Of a stretch of 45,057 nucleotides of DNA, positions 24,426 through 36,100 are shown one piece after another (position 1 is the first letter of the stretch; each line of letters opens with the position of its first letter). Source of the stretch: Pirellulales bacterium (GTDB taxonomy: Bacteria > Planctomycetota > Planctomycetia > Pirellulales > Thermoguttaceae); assembly GCA_016935315.1 (NCBI GenBank), contig JAFGRD010000066.1:1-45057 (forward strand), read 5' to 3'. The translations under genes were made by a program, and so were the position numbers. The notes beneath the pieces were generated by a model. That model saw only the letters and a program-made list of their open reading frames with translations. It was not told the DNA's origin and searched no databases.

Positions 24426-24935
24426 CTATTTCCGCAACACGCTCGGTTTGTCTTTAAGATAGTAATGACACAGCGCAATAGCCAGGGCATCGGCCACGTC
24501 GGGGGGTTCAGGCACTTCTCTCAGGCCCAGCTCGTGCCGAATCGCCTGCTGGACCTGCCGCTTGGAGGCCTGGCCGCTGCCGGTGAGAATCCTCTTCACC
24601 TGCGTCGCCGAGTAAGGGAACACGGGGATGCCGGCTTCGGCCGCGGCCAGACAAATGACTCCCCGGGCGTGACCCATCAGGATCGCCGTGCGCGGTCGCT
24701 GGTAGTGCGAGTAGAGTTCTTCCAGGGCCATTGCGGCCGGCCGCAAGGCGGCGATCACGTCGGCCACGCCCCGATGGATCTCGATCAGCCGGGCGGTCAA
24801 CGAGTTGCGCGTCTTGCCGCGGACCACTCCCGCCTCATACAGTCGCGGGGCCCCGCCACCGGTCACCACCACGCCGTAGCCGGTGATGTTCAAGCCCGGG
24901 TCGATGCCCAGAATGCGGTGGTCGGGTGCAGACAT
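24426..24935 (-). CDS. ruvC: Holliday-junction endonuclease RuvC
   Basis: The product has 169 residues from ATG 24935; the frame is open to 24983 but that part lacks homology and would overlap cysS. It is an RNase H-fold resolvase. The first catalytic Asp is in ILGIDPGLNITGYG, the Glu in MALEELYSH, and the closing acidic residue in PPDVADALAIALCHYY. It is 32 bases downstream of cysS and directly upstream of ruvA, so it is expected to be made together with RuvA and RuvB. Confidence 0.94.
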   Translation of the reverse strand: MSAPDHRILGIDPGLNITGYGVVVTGGGAPRLYEAGVVRGKTRNSLTARLIEIHRGVADVIAALRPAAMALEELYSHYQRPRTAILMGHARGVICLAAAEAGIPVFPYSATQVKRILTGSGQASKRQVQQAIRHELGLREVPEPPDVADALAIALCHYYLKDKPSVLRK

Positions 24936-24967
24936 GGTGGATGATCTGTGAGAAACGCCGCGGGCTG

Positions 24968-26509
<1,542 letters not shown>

Positions 26510-26584
26510 GGTAGTGGGAGGCAGGTTGGGGATTCAGAACTCAAGGGAACGGGCTTCCGCGGCGTCGGCAACATCGTGGCCGCG

Positions 26585-27118
26585 TCACCGCGGCAGCAAC
26601 AGGGCCACACACTGGGCAACGATGATCTGCTCCTCGCCGACCGGCCCGACGCCCTCGCCCGTCTTCCCCTTCAGGCTGACCAGTTCCGGGTCGATGCCCA
26701 GGATATCGGCAATCCGCTTGCGGATCGCCTGGCGATGGGGCAGGAGTCTTGGCCGCTGGGCATGGACGATACAGTCGAGGTTGCCGACGCGCCATCCCAA
26801 CGCCCGGATCGCGTCCCGGGCCGCTTCGAGCATCTCGGCCGAATCGCGGCCCCGGTTGGCCGGATCGGAATCGGGGAACATCTGGCCCACGTCGCCCGCC
26901 GCGGCCGCGCCCAGCAGTGCGTCGACCACCGCGTGCAGCAGCGCATCGCCGTCGCTGTGGCCGACCATTTCCCGGTCGTGGGGAATGTCGATCCCACCCA
27001 GCCTCAGCGGGCCCCCGGCGGTCAGCCGATGGGTGTCGTGTCCGATTCCGACGCGTGGTCCGTCCGTAGCTCCGTCTCCTTTTCTGGTGGTTTCGTTGCG
27101 TCGCGAATTATACTCCAA
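26585..27118 (-). CDS. ispF: 2-C-methyl-D-erythritol 2,4-cyclodiphosphate synthase IspF
   Basis: IspF acts in the MEP isoprenoid pathway, releasing CMP to form the cyclic diphosphate. Metal-site GIGHDTHRL and GHSDGDALLHAVVDALLGA are clear, with FPDSDP after them. The usual C-terminal KATTTE-type nucleotide loop reads KGKTGEGVGPVG. The coordinates use the only legal start in frame, TTG 27118, giving 177 residues. That start has no Shine-Dalgarno and lies upstream of a strong -10 box. An AAGGAG followed 8 bases later by an in-frame ACG at 27067 would give a family-like 160-residue protein, so the true start is uncertain. It heads the operon. Confidence 0.88.
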   Translation of the reverse strand: MEYNSRRNETTRKGDGATDGPRVGIGHDTHRLTAGGPLRLGGIDIPHDREMVGHSDGDALLHAVVDALLGAAAAGDVGQMFPDSDPANRGRDSAEMLEAARDAIRALGWRVGNLDCIVHAQRPRLLPHRQAIRKRIADILGIDPELVSLKGKTGEGVGPVGEEQIIVAQCVALLLPR

Positions 27119-27135
27119 GGGGATTGGCGTGACAA
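27107..27135 (-). promoter_or_regulatory. Strong sigma-70-type promoter for the ispF-cysS-ruv operon
   Basis: The minus strand carries TTGTCA (27130-27135) and a perfect TATAAT (27107-27112) with 17 bases between. Predicted transcription starts near 27100. The seven downstream genes are on the same strand with gaps of at most 75 bases, so this promoter probably serves all of them. Confidence 0.7.
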
Positions 27136-27146
27136 CGCGGCTTTCC

Positions 27147-27170
27147 CCCGCCTTCGGCGGGACTTATAAT
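27147..27170 (+). promoter_or_regulatory. -10 box and hairpin in front of the leaderless ABC gene
   Basis: A perfect TATAAT at 27165-27170 lies 9 bases before the ABC ATPase start codon, so transcription near 27177 gives a leader of 0-4 bases. The -35 region is poor. It is occupied by a perfect inverted repeat CCCGCC-TTC-GGCGGG (27147-27161), which sits between the two divergent promoters and may be an operator. Confidence 0.5.
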
Positions 27171-27179
27171 CGATGAATC

Positions 27180-28208
27180 ATGGCGACTATCGAGATCGAA
27201 CGGCTGGCGAAGTCGTACCACGTCTACCAGAAGAGCGAGGGGCTGGCGGCCTCGATTCGCGGTCTCTTCCGGCGTCAATACCGAGAAGTCCAGGCCGTGC
27301 GCGGGATCGACCTGCAGCTCGAGCAGGGCGAATTCGTCGCCTTTCTGGGACCCAACGGGGCCGGCAAGACGACGACGCTGAAGCTGCTCTCCGGAGTAAT
27401 TGCCCCCACCAGCGGCACTGCCCGGGTGATGGGTTTCGTCCCCTGGCACCGAGACAACGCTTATCGCCGCCGGTTCGCCCTGGTCATGGGCCAGAAGAAC
27501 CAGCTTTGGTGGGATCTGCCGGCGCAGGAGTCCTTCCGGCTGCACCAGCAGATCTACCGGATCGAGCCCGACCGTTTCGACCGCACCCGCGACGAGTTGA
27601 CCGGGATGCTTCAGGTGCGTCAACTGCTTTCGCAGCCGGTGCGGGAGCTGTCGCTGGGCGAGCGGATGAAGATGGAGCTGATTGCGGCCCTGTTGCACTC
27701 GCCCGAAGTGCTGTTTCTCGACGAGCCGACCATCGGCCTGGACGTGATCGCCCAGCACAACATTCAGAACTTCCTGCGAGACTACCAGCAGCGCCGCAGG
27801 GTCACGATCCTGCTGACCAGCCACTACATGAAGGACGTGGTCGCCCTGTGCCGGCGGGTGGTGATTATCGCCTGGGGCCGGATCATCTACGACGGCTCGC
27901 TGGAGGGGATCATCGACCGATACGGCGGCCACAAGGTGGTCTCGTTTCAACTGGCCGACGGCCAGATCCCGAGCGACCTGGGACGCTACGGGGAAATGCT
28001 CCCCGAGAAACCACCCCGGGCGAAGCTCCGCGTGGAGCGCAGCGTCGTGACCGACGTGCTGGGCCGCATCCTCGCCAACCATGCGATCAAGGACGTCAGT
28101 GTCGAAGACCCGCCCCTGGAGCAAGTCATCGCCGAGATGTTCAATCAGGCCGACGATCTGCCCAAAGACAAGCTGGCGGAAGTGCCGGAGTTGCTGAGCG
28201 AGGAATGA
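27180..28208 (+). CDS. ABC transporter ATP-binding protein
   Basis: The product has 342 residues. Walker A GPNGAGKTT is at 57-65, the Q-loop is GQKNQLWWD, the signature is LSLGERMKMEL, Walker B is VLFLDEPTIGLD, and the switch His is in TSHYM. A C-terminal domain of about 100 residues beyond the NBD ends with EQVIAEMF. It belongs to the COG4586-type group that pairs with two ABC-2 permeases, as here. The substrate is unknown. No Shine-Dalgarno precedes the ATG, which fits a leaderless message. Confidence 0.9.
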   Translation: MATIEIERLAKSYHVYQKSEGLAASIRGLFRRQYREVQAVRGIDLQLEQGEFVAFLGPNGAGKTTTLKLLSGVIAPTSGTARVMGFVPWHRDNAYRRRFALVMGQKNQLWWDLPAQESFRLHQQIYRIEPDRFDRTRDELTGMLQVRQLLSQPVRELSLGERMKMELIAALLHSPEVLFLDEPTIGLDVIAQHNIQNFLRDYQQRRRVTILLTSHYMKDVVALCRRVVIIAWGRIIYDGSLEGIIDRYGGHKVVSFQLADGQIPSDLGRYGEMLPEKPPRAKLRVERSVVTDVLGRILANHAIKDVSVEDPPLEQVIAEMFNQADDLPKDKLAEVPELLSEE

Positions 28209-28300
28209 CGGGGCGTCCGACAACATGACCAAGAGAAGACCCGCGTCGAGATCCCGCCCACAGCATCCACGTTGACCGTTCTCCCTGGGTTGTTTCTTCC

Positions 28301-29158
28301 ATGTATGCCCGCGTCGCCACCTGCTGGACGATCCTGCGGATCAGCCTCGAAGAGCGGCTGGTTTATCGGGGCGACTTCGCGCTGGGCACGCTGATGCGGT
28401 TCCTGCCGATCGTCACGCAGATGTTTCTCTGGATGGCCGTCTTCGACGGGGCGTTCGGCGCCGGCCGCGGTCCGGGACAGCAGATCGCCGGCTATACCTG
28501 CCATTCGATCATCGCCTATTACCTGCTGACGACCGTCAGCCGGGCGTTCTCCAGCATGCCCGGATTATCCTCGGGCATCGCGCGGGACATCCGCGACGGC
28601 ACCGTCAAGAAGTACCTGATCCAGCCGATCGACATGCTGACGTTCCTGATGCTCAACCGCGTGGCCCACAAGCTGGTCTACTACGTGGTGGCCATCGGGC
28701 CGTTCGCGCTGGTGTTCTACCTTTGCCGCGATTTCTTTCCCGAGCATCCCGGCGGGCTGTATCCCGGTTGGCCCGACGCGGCGACCCTGGCCGCCTACTT
28801 CGCCTCGCTGTTGATGGCCTTTCTGCTCGGTTTCCTGCTGGAAGCCACGCTGGGCATGATCGGCTTCTGGTTCCTCGAGGTCAGCTCCCTGCTGTTCGTC
28901 TACATGCTCTTCAGCTTCTTCTTTTCGGGCCACATGTTCCCGATCGACCTGTTGCCGGGCATTTGGGGCGAGCTGGTGCGGCTGATTCCGCTGCAATACC
29001 TGGCCTACTTCCCCGCCGCCGTGTTTCTCGGCAAGGTGACCGGGCCGGAGTTGACCCACGGCCTGTTGATCCAGTTCGGCTGGGTGGTGTTCTTCTTGGT
29101 GGCGGCGCGGACGGCCTTTCGCCGCGGTGTGCGCCGCTACAGCGGATTCGGAGGATGA
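28301..29158 (+). CDS. ABC-2 type permease subunit
   Basis: The product has 285 residues and about six membrane helices. It resembles the COG4587 permease of a three-part exporter: EERLVYRGDFALGTLMRFLPI near the N-terminus, a GIARDIRDGTVKKYLIQPIDML cytoplasmic loop typical of ABC-2 permeases, and a C-terminal helix pair. It is expected to form the translocation pore with the next gene product. The gap from the ATPase gene is 92 bases without a clear promoter. Confidence 0.85.
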   Translation: MYARVATCWTILRISLEERLVYRGDFALGTLMRFLPIVTQMFLWMAVFDGAFGAGRGPGQQIAGYTCHSIIAYYLLTTVSRAFSSMPGLSSGIARDIRDGTVKKYLIQPIDMLTFLMLNRVAHKLVYYVVAIGPFALVFYLCRDFFPEHPGGLYPGWPDAATLAAYFASLLMAFLLGFLLEATLGMIGFWFLEVSSLLFVYMLFSFFFSGHMFPIDLLPGIWGELVRLIPLQYLAYFPAAVFLGKVTGPELTHGLLIQFGWVVFFLVAARTAFRRGVRRYSGFGG

Positions 29159-29163
29159 GCCCG

Positions 29164-30000
29164 ATGCACACTCGGCCCCACTACTTTCGCGTGTTGCTGA
29201 CGTTTCTGCGCAACAGCCTGGTGCGCGATATGACCTTCCGCGCCAACTTCCTGATCGATACCATCTCGTCGATGTCCTGGGTCTTCATGAACCTGGGCTT
29301 CTACATCCTGGTGTTCCGCTACACGCCCACCATCGGCGCGAACACGGGCTGGGGGAAACACGAGTTCTTTCTGTTCCTGGCGACCACGCTGCTGATCAAC
29401 GGCGTGATTCGCGGGCTGTTTCTCAGCAACGCGATCGAGTTCAGCGAGCAGATCCGCACGGGCACGCTCGACTTCGCGCTGCTGAAACCGATCGACACCC
29501 AGTTCCTCGTCTCGCTGGGGCGAATCGAATGGTCGGCCATCGGGCCGTTCGCCTGCGGCGTGCTGCTGCTGGTCTATTCTCTCTTCCAGGTCCATTACCT
29601 GCCTGGGCCGCTGCAAATGGTGCTGTACGGATTCTATCTGCTCTGCGGCGTGGCCATCTACTACAGCCTGATGATCGCCATGGCGGCCACCAGCGTCTGG
29701 CTGGGCCGCAACAAGACGCTGCTGGATTTCTGGTTCTACATCACAAACTTCTCCCGATACCCGATGGAGATCTACACGGGCACGTACGGCGACCCGATCC
29801 GCTGGGTGTTCACGTTCCTGGTCCCGGTACTGATCGCGGTCAACGTCCCTGCCAGGCTGCTGGTCCGGCCGCTCAGTCCCCAGAGTCGCGAAGACTGGCT
29901 GCTGTTGCCGTTTGCGGTCGCGGCCACGCTGGGCAGCCTGATCGTCTCGCGCTGGGTCTTCAACCGGTCCCTGTTGAGCTATCGCAGCGCCAGTAGTTGA
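29164..30000 (+). CDS. ABC-2 type permease subunit (COG3694/DUF990-like)
   Basis: The product has 278 residues with about six membrane helices. The loop FSEQIRTGTLDFALLKPIDTQFL mirrors that of its partner, as expected for two half-pores. ATG 29164 is chosen since GGAGG (29150-29154) is 9 bases upstream; an in-frame ATG at 29155 overlaps the previous stop as ATGA but abuts the Shine-Dalgarno. Together with the two preceding genes it forms a complete exporter. The cargo is not predictable from sequence. Confidence 0.87.
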   Translation: MHTRPHYFRVLLTFLRNSLVRDMTFRANFLIDTISSMSWVFMNLGFYILVFRYTPTIGANTGWGKHEFFLFLATTLLINGVIRGLFLSNAIEFSEQIRTGTLDFALLKPIDTQFLVSLGRIEWSAIGPFACGVLLLVYSLFQVHYLPGPLQMVLYGFYLLCGVAIYYSLMIAMAATSVWLGRNKTLLDFWFYITNFSRYPMEIYTGTYGDPIRWVFTFLVPVLIAVNVPARLLVRPLSPQSREDWLLLPFAVAATLGSLIVSRWVFNRSLLSYRSASS

Positions 30001-30040
30001 GTGCGGGTGGAGAACCGCTGCACATCTTCGCGGGCGACGT

Positions 30041-30070
30041 GTAGCTGACTTCGCAGGAATTCAGCCGCGT
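30041..30070 (+). repeat. GCAR-loop hairpin repeat, copy B
   Basis: GTAGCTGA begins the element; arms 30044-30052 and 30057-30065 pair with one C/T mismatch around a GCAG loop. The 3' flank CAGCCGCGT matches copy C exactly. It lies between the convergent permease and uvrA genes. Confidence 0.6.
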
Positions 30071-30103
30071 TGTTCTGTCCAGGAGGCCCCCGATCTGAAT
30101 GCG

Positions 30104-30118
30104 TGCGAGTCCAGCTAC
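30104..30118 (-). repeat. Half-copy of the GCAR hairpin at the uvrA stop
   Basis: The minus strand reads GTAGCTGGACTCGCA, the left arm and loop start of the hairpin family, but the right arm is absent. The TAG in it is the uvrA stop codon. Confidence 0.4.
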
Positions 30119-33100
30119 CCGGCGATCGGGGCCTTGCGGCGCTTCCGCACCGCGGCGAGGTGCTCCTTGAGAAACTTCGCCAGATTGCCGCGGGCCAGAT
30201 CGGCGGCGGAGCGGAACTTCAAGTGGATCACGTCGTAGCCGGCGTGCTGGCCGTCGATGTCCGGCTCGTGCCCCAGCCCGGCGATCCGCCCCAGCGGAAA
30301 GCGGTTCTTCGGACCTGTCAAGTGTAAATACACCGCATCGACCTTCTTCGTCTGCACGGCCGCCCAGGGCTCCCGCTGCTCGGCTACGTACCAGGGCACC
30401 ACCTGCTTGTTGTTCCAAAGCGTTTGGGCCTTGGGGGCGGTGGCCGAGAGCAGCTCGCAGAGTTCCTCGAGCAGGTCGGCGCCCCAGGCCACCTTCTTGC
30501 CCAGCGGAAATCCCTTCCGCGCGAGGTGCCACTTCTGCCCCAACTGCTTCCAGGGTTGCAGGACAGCGGCCCCGTGCTGCACGCGCTCGGTGAACGCGGC
30601 GAAACCGGCCACGGCCTGGTCGACAAACTCCCAAAACTCCGGGCGGTCGATCTCCTGGAAGCCGTGGACCCGCAGCTCGACCTCCTGCCACGGCCCGCGC
30701 AGGTTCTTGCAGCGGACCCGCGGCTCGGTGCCGTAGAGCGGCAGCTCGGGCACGTCGTTCAGCGGCTTCAGGTCCAGCCGCCCGATCAACTCTTCGCGGC
30801 GGAAGGTATTGCGCGCGGTGCGGAATTTCAGCTTCAGCAGCCACTCCTCGCCGGTGATGGCGTGGAAGAACCAGCCGTCGGACTTCTTGGCGGCGCGGAC
30901 CTCGACGACCGTGCGATTGCCCCAATCGGTCTCGCTGAACAGACCCTCCTCCTCCTGGATGCGATCGACGATTGCGCCGAGCACCCGCCCGTCCCAGCGG
31001 CACGGATGGCCGGTGCGGCCGACGCGATCGATCGTGTGCCAGTGGCGGCCGTGGATCTGCCAGGGCATTTTGGCTTCGCGCCCGACTTCCGTGATGTCGA
31101 GGTCGCCCGCGCCGGTGGCCTCTTCGGCGGCAAAGTCATGCGGCGTGCGTTTGGCAAACGGTCCGGCAGCCAGCACCGGATCGAGCACTTCGCCCGTGTA
31201 GCTGCGGTGCCGCTTGGCGGCGGGCTTTGCCGGCGACGGCCGCTTCGTCTTCCTCCTCGTCTTCTTCTTGGTGATCTTCTCCTGCGAGGCTTGCCATTGG
31301 CGGCTATGGGCCACGACGTCCTCGGGCGTTCCGGCAACCACCAGGTGGCCGCCCTGGTCGCCCGCCTCGGGCCCCAGGTCGATCACCCAGTCGGCCGTCT
31401 TGATCACGTCGAGATTGTGCTCGATGACCACTACGGTGTTTCCCAGATCGACCAGCCGGTTCAACACGTCCAGCAGCTTGGCCAGGTCGTCGAAATGCAG
31501 CCCGGTGGTCGGCTCGTCGAGCAGATAGAGGGTGCGTCCGGTGTCGGGCCGGGAGAGCTCGGCGGCCAGCTTCACGCGCTGGGCCTCGCCGCCGGAGAGC
31601 GTGGGGGCCGATTGGCCCAGCGTCAGATAGTCGAGCCCCACGTCGCAGAGTGTCTGCAAAATGCGGCGGATCTTGGGGATGTTGGCGAAGAGCTTCACCG
31701 CCTCGCCGCAAGGCATCTCGAGGACGTCGGCGATCGACCGGCCATGGTAGCAAACGGCCAGCGTCTCGGGATTGTAGCGCCGGCCGCGGCAGGTGTCGCA
31801 CTCGACCCAGACGTCGGGCAGGAAGTGCATCTCGATGCGAAGCTGGCCGTTGCCCTCGCATTTTTCGCAGCGCCCGCCCGCCACGTTGAAGCTGAACCGC
31901 CGCGGGGTGTAGCCGCGGAGCTTGGCCTCGGGCAACTGGGCGTAGAGCGAGCGGATCAGGTCGAAGACGCCGGTGAACGTGGCGGGGTTTGAGGTGGGCG
32001 TTTGCCCCAAAGGCTGCTGATCGACGCGAATCACCTTGTTGATCAGCTCGATGCCGTGGATGGCGTCGTGGGCGCCCGCAAACGTGCTCGCCCGGTGCAG
32101 CGTGCGGGCCAGGGCGTTGTAGAGCACGTCCTCGACCAGCGAGCTCTTGCCGCTGCCGCTGGTGCCGGTCACCACGGTGAACGCGCCCAAGGGGATTCGG
32201 GCATGGATGTTCTTGAGGTTGTTGTGCCGGGCCCCGACGGCTTCCAGCCAACCATCCGGGGCGCCATTCGGGGCACCGCCCGCTGCGGCCCCCCCGCCAT
32301 CGGCCGCACGCCGCTCGGCGACCGAGGCCATCCTCCGGTTGGTCGGCACGGCAATCGACTTCTTGCCCGACAGATACGGCCCCGTCACCGACGCGCGGCG
32401 TTTGGCCACCTGGGCGGGTGTGCCGCGGGCGACGATCTGCCCGCCGTGCCGGCCGGCGGCGGGGCCGAAGTCGAGCAGTTGGTCGGCGCTTTCGACCACC
32501 TCTCGGTCGTGCTCGACGACCAACAGCGTGTTGCCCAGATCGCGGAGCTTTTGCAGCGCCCCCAGCAGCCGCCGGTTGTCGCGGGCGTGCAACCCGATGG
32601 TCGGCTCGTCGAGCACGTAGAGCACACCGCACAGTCCGCTGCCCACCTGGGCCGCCAGGCGAATCCGCTGCATCTCGCCGCCGGAGAGGCTGGGAGCGGG
32701 CCGGGCCAGCGACAGGTAGTCCAGGCCCACGTCGACCAGGAACTGCAGCCGGTTGCGAATCTCGCGCAGCAACTCGCCGGCGATTTCCCGTTCGGTGTCG
32801 TCGGGCTGCCATGCCGTGAACTGTTCCAACAGCGACCCCAGCGGCAGCCGGCAGTATTCGTCGATGGCGCGGCCCCGCAGTCGGACGGCCGCCGCGTCGT
32901 CGCGGAGCCGGCTGCCGCTGCACACCGAGCACTCCACCTCGTCGACCAGGTGCTCCAGACGGCTGCGAAACGCCGGCGAAAGCCGGCTGGCCTCTTCCAG
33001 GGCGGGGTAAAGGCCCTTGTATTGGAAACGCAGCACCGGGTGGGGTGACGCCCGCTTGGATCCCCTGCTGTGCCCAGGGCCGCTGCCCGCCGCCGGCAGG

Positions 33101-36100
33101 GGCGCGTCGAACCAGCGGTCGCCCGTGCCGTGCATGATCAGGCGGCGGTGTTTCGCCCCGAGCTGCTCGAAGGGCACGTCGGCGGGAACACCGCTGCCTT
33201 GGGCGAAGGCCTCGAGCATCAGCGGAAACAGGCGGCCGTCGACGTTCGGCCAGATCGCCACCGCCCCCTGGGCCAGAGTGAGCTTGGGATCGCGCAGCAG
33301 GGCGGCCGGGTTGGTGCCGGTCTGGGTGCCCAGCCCCTCGCACGCCGGGCACCAGCCCAGCGAGCTGTTGAACGAGAAGTTGTGCGGCGACAGCGGCTGG
33401 AAGCTCCGCCCGCACCGGTCGCAGGCGAAGTGCTGGCTGTGGACCTCGGTCGGCCAGTCGGGCTCCGGCACGTCGGCCCGGGCGTGGGCCACATGGAGCA
33501 CGCCGCGACCCAAGGCCAGGGCGTTTTCGACACTGTCGGCGATGCGCGAGCGGGCGTCGGGTGCGACCGTCACGCGATCGATCACCACCTCCAGCTCATG
33601 CTTGCGGCGCCGGTCGATCTTCGGTGCTTCGTCGATCGAATGGGTCTGCCCGTCCACGCGAATCCGCACGTAACCCGACGCGCGAATCTCGTCCCAAAGT
33701 GCCTCATATTGCTCGCCCACGTGGATCTGCAACGGGGCCATCAGGTAGAGCCTCGTGCCGTCGGGACGCCCCATCACCTTGGCGATCACCTCGTCGGCCG
33801 ATTGGGTGCCGATCGTCACGTCGCAATCGGGGCAGAAGGGCTCGCCCAGCCGCGACATCAGGATCCGCAGGTAGTCGTAGATCTCGGTCACCGTGCCCAC
33901 GGTGCTCCGCGGGCTGTGGCCGGTGTGCTTTTGCTCGATGGCGATCGCCGGCGAAAGGCCCTCGATGTGGTCGAGCTTCGGCTTCCGCATCTGGCCGACG
34001 AACTGACGGGCGTACGCGCTGAGGCTCTCCACGTAGCGCCGCTGGCCCTCGGCATAGATCGTGTCCATCGCCAGCGAACTCTTGCCCGACCCGCTGGGGC
34101 CGCAACAGACCGTCAGCCGGTCGCGAGGGACCTCGACGTCGACGTCCTTGAGGTTGTGTTGCCGGGCGCCGCGGACCTTGATCGCCTTGGCCAGGGCGGT
34201 GCGGCGGGCCGGTTTGCGGCCCCGCTTCGCCGCCGCGGCGTTCGGCACGACCGCGGCATGGCCGTGGAGCATCGCACGCAGGGCCTTGCCGGTGTACGAC
34301 CGGCGGTTTTGGGCGATCTGCTCGGGCGTTCCGGCGGCCACGATGCGACCACCCTGCTCCCCGCCCTCGGGCCCCAGGTCGACGATCCAGTCGGCCGTCT
34401 TAACCACGTCGAGGTTGTGCTCCACCACCAGCACCGTGTTGCCGGCGTCGACGAAGTCGTGCAACACCTTAAGCAGCAACTGGATGTCGGCGAAGTGCAG
34501 CCCGGTGGTCGGCTCGTCGAGCAGGTAGAGCGTCTGACCGGTGCTTTTCTTGACCAACTCGCGGGCGAGCTTGACCCGCTGCGCCTCGCCGCCGGAGAGG
34601 GTCGGCGAAGGCTGCCCGAGCTTCATGTAGTCGAGCCCCACGTCGTGCAGCGTCTGCAGCTTGTGGCGGATCTTGGGGATGTTCTCGAAGTGGTCGAGTG
34701 CCTCCTGCACGTCCATCTCGAGCACCTGGGCGATCGACTTGCCCTTGTAGCGGATCTGCAACGTTTCGCGGTTGAAGCGGTGGCCTTCGCAGACCGGGCA
34801 GGTCACCCAGATATCGGCCAGGAAGTCCATTTCGAGCCGGTTCGAGCCGTTGCCCTCGCAGCTCTCGCACCGTCCACCCGCCACATTGAAGCTGAATCGC
34901 CCCGGCTTGTAGCCCCGGGCCTTCGATTCAGGCAATCGGGTGTAGAGTGCTCGGATTTCGTCGAGCACCTTGATGTACGTGGCCGGGTTGCTCCGCGGGG
35001 TGCGTCCGATGGGCGACTGGTCGATGGCGATCATCTTGTCGAGGTGCTCGAGGCCGTCGATCCGCTCGTGGCAGCCGGGGTCTCCGATGCCGAAATTCAA
35101 ATCCCGCCGCAGGGCCTCGACCAGGATGTCGCCCACCAGCGAACTCTTGCCCGAGCCGGAAACGCCCGTGACACAGACGAACACGCCCAGCGGAATCTCG
35201 ACGTCGATCTGCTTGAGGTTGTTGTGGGCGGCGCCGCGGACGACGAGCCTCTGCTGTCCGACCGGCCGTCGCCGGGCCGGCACTTCGATCCGCTGCTTGC
35301 CCGAAAGATACTGGCCGGTGACGCTCTGCGGCTCGGCGGCGATCGCCTCGGCCGGTCCGGTGGCCACGACCCGGCCGCCCCGCACGCCCGGCCCCGGGCC
35401 GAAATCGACGATGTGGTCGGCCGCCCGCATGGTGTCTTCGTCGTGCTCAACGACCACGACCGTGTTTCCCTGGTCCCGAAGCCTTGCCAGGGTGTCCAGC
35501 AGCCGGCCGTTGTCGCGGGAGTGCAGGCCGATCGAAGGCTCGTCAAGGATATAGAGCACGCCGACCAGCCCGCAGCCGATCTGCCCCGCCAGGCGGATCC
35601 GCTGCATCTCACCGCCGGCCAGCGTGGGCGCGGTGCGGTCGAGCGTGAGGTAGTCGAGGCCCACATTCCGCAGGAAACGCAGCCGCCCGCGGATCTCCTT
35701 GACGGCCTCGGCCGCGATCACCTGGCCCGTTTCGTCGAGCTGCAGCTCTCGGAAAAACTCCTCGGCGTCGGAAATCGCCAGGGCGCTGAGTTCCGGCAGC
35801 GAGCGCTCGGGCCGGTCGGCGAATTGCGGCGAGGCGGAAGCGATCGTCACGGCCCGGGCCTGGGGATTCAGCCGCTGCCCATGGCAGCGGGCGCAGCCGA
35901 TCACCCGCATGTACTTCTCCAGCTGCCGCCGCTGCGGCCGGCTGCGGGTGTTGCGGTATTGCGAGAGCAGCTTGGGAACGATGCCCTCGAACTGGCCGCC
36001 CCATTTGTAGCCGGAAGGCCCGTCGCGCCAGGTAAACGTCACGTGCAGCTCGCCGGTGCCGTGGAGCATCGCGTCGCGCAACCGCTCGTCGAGCTCTTCC

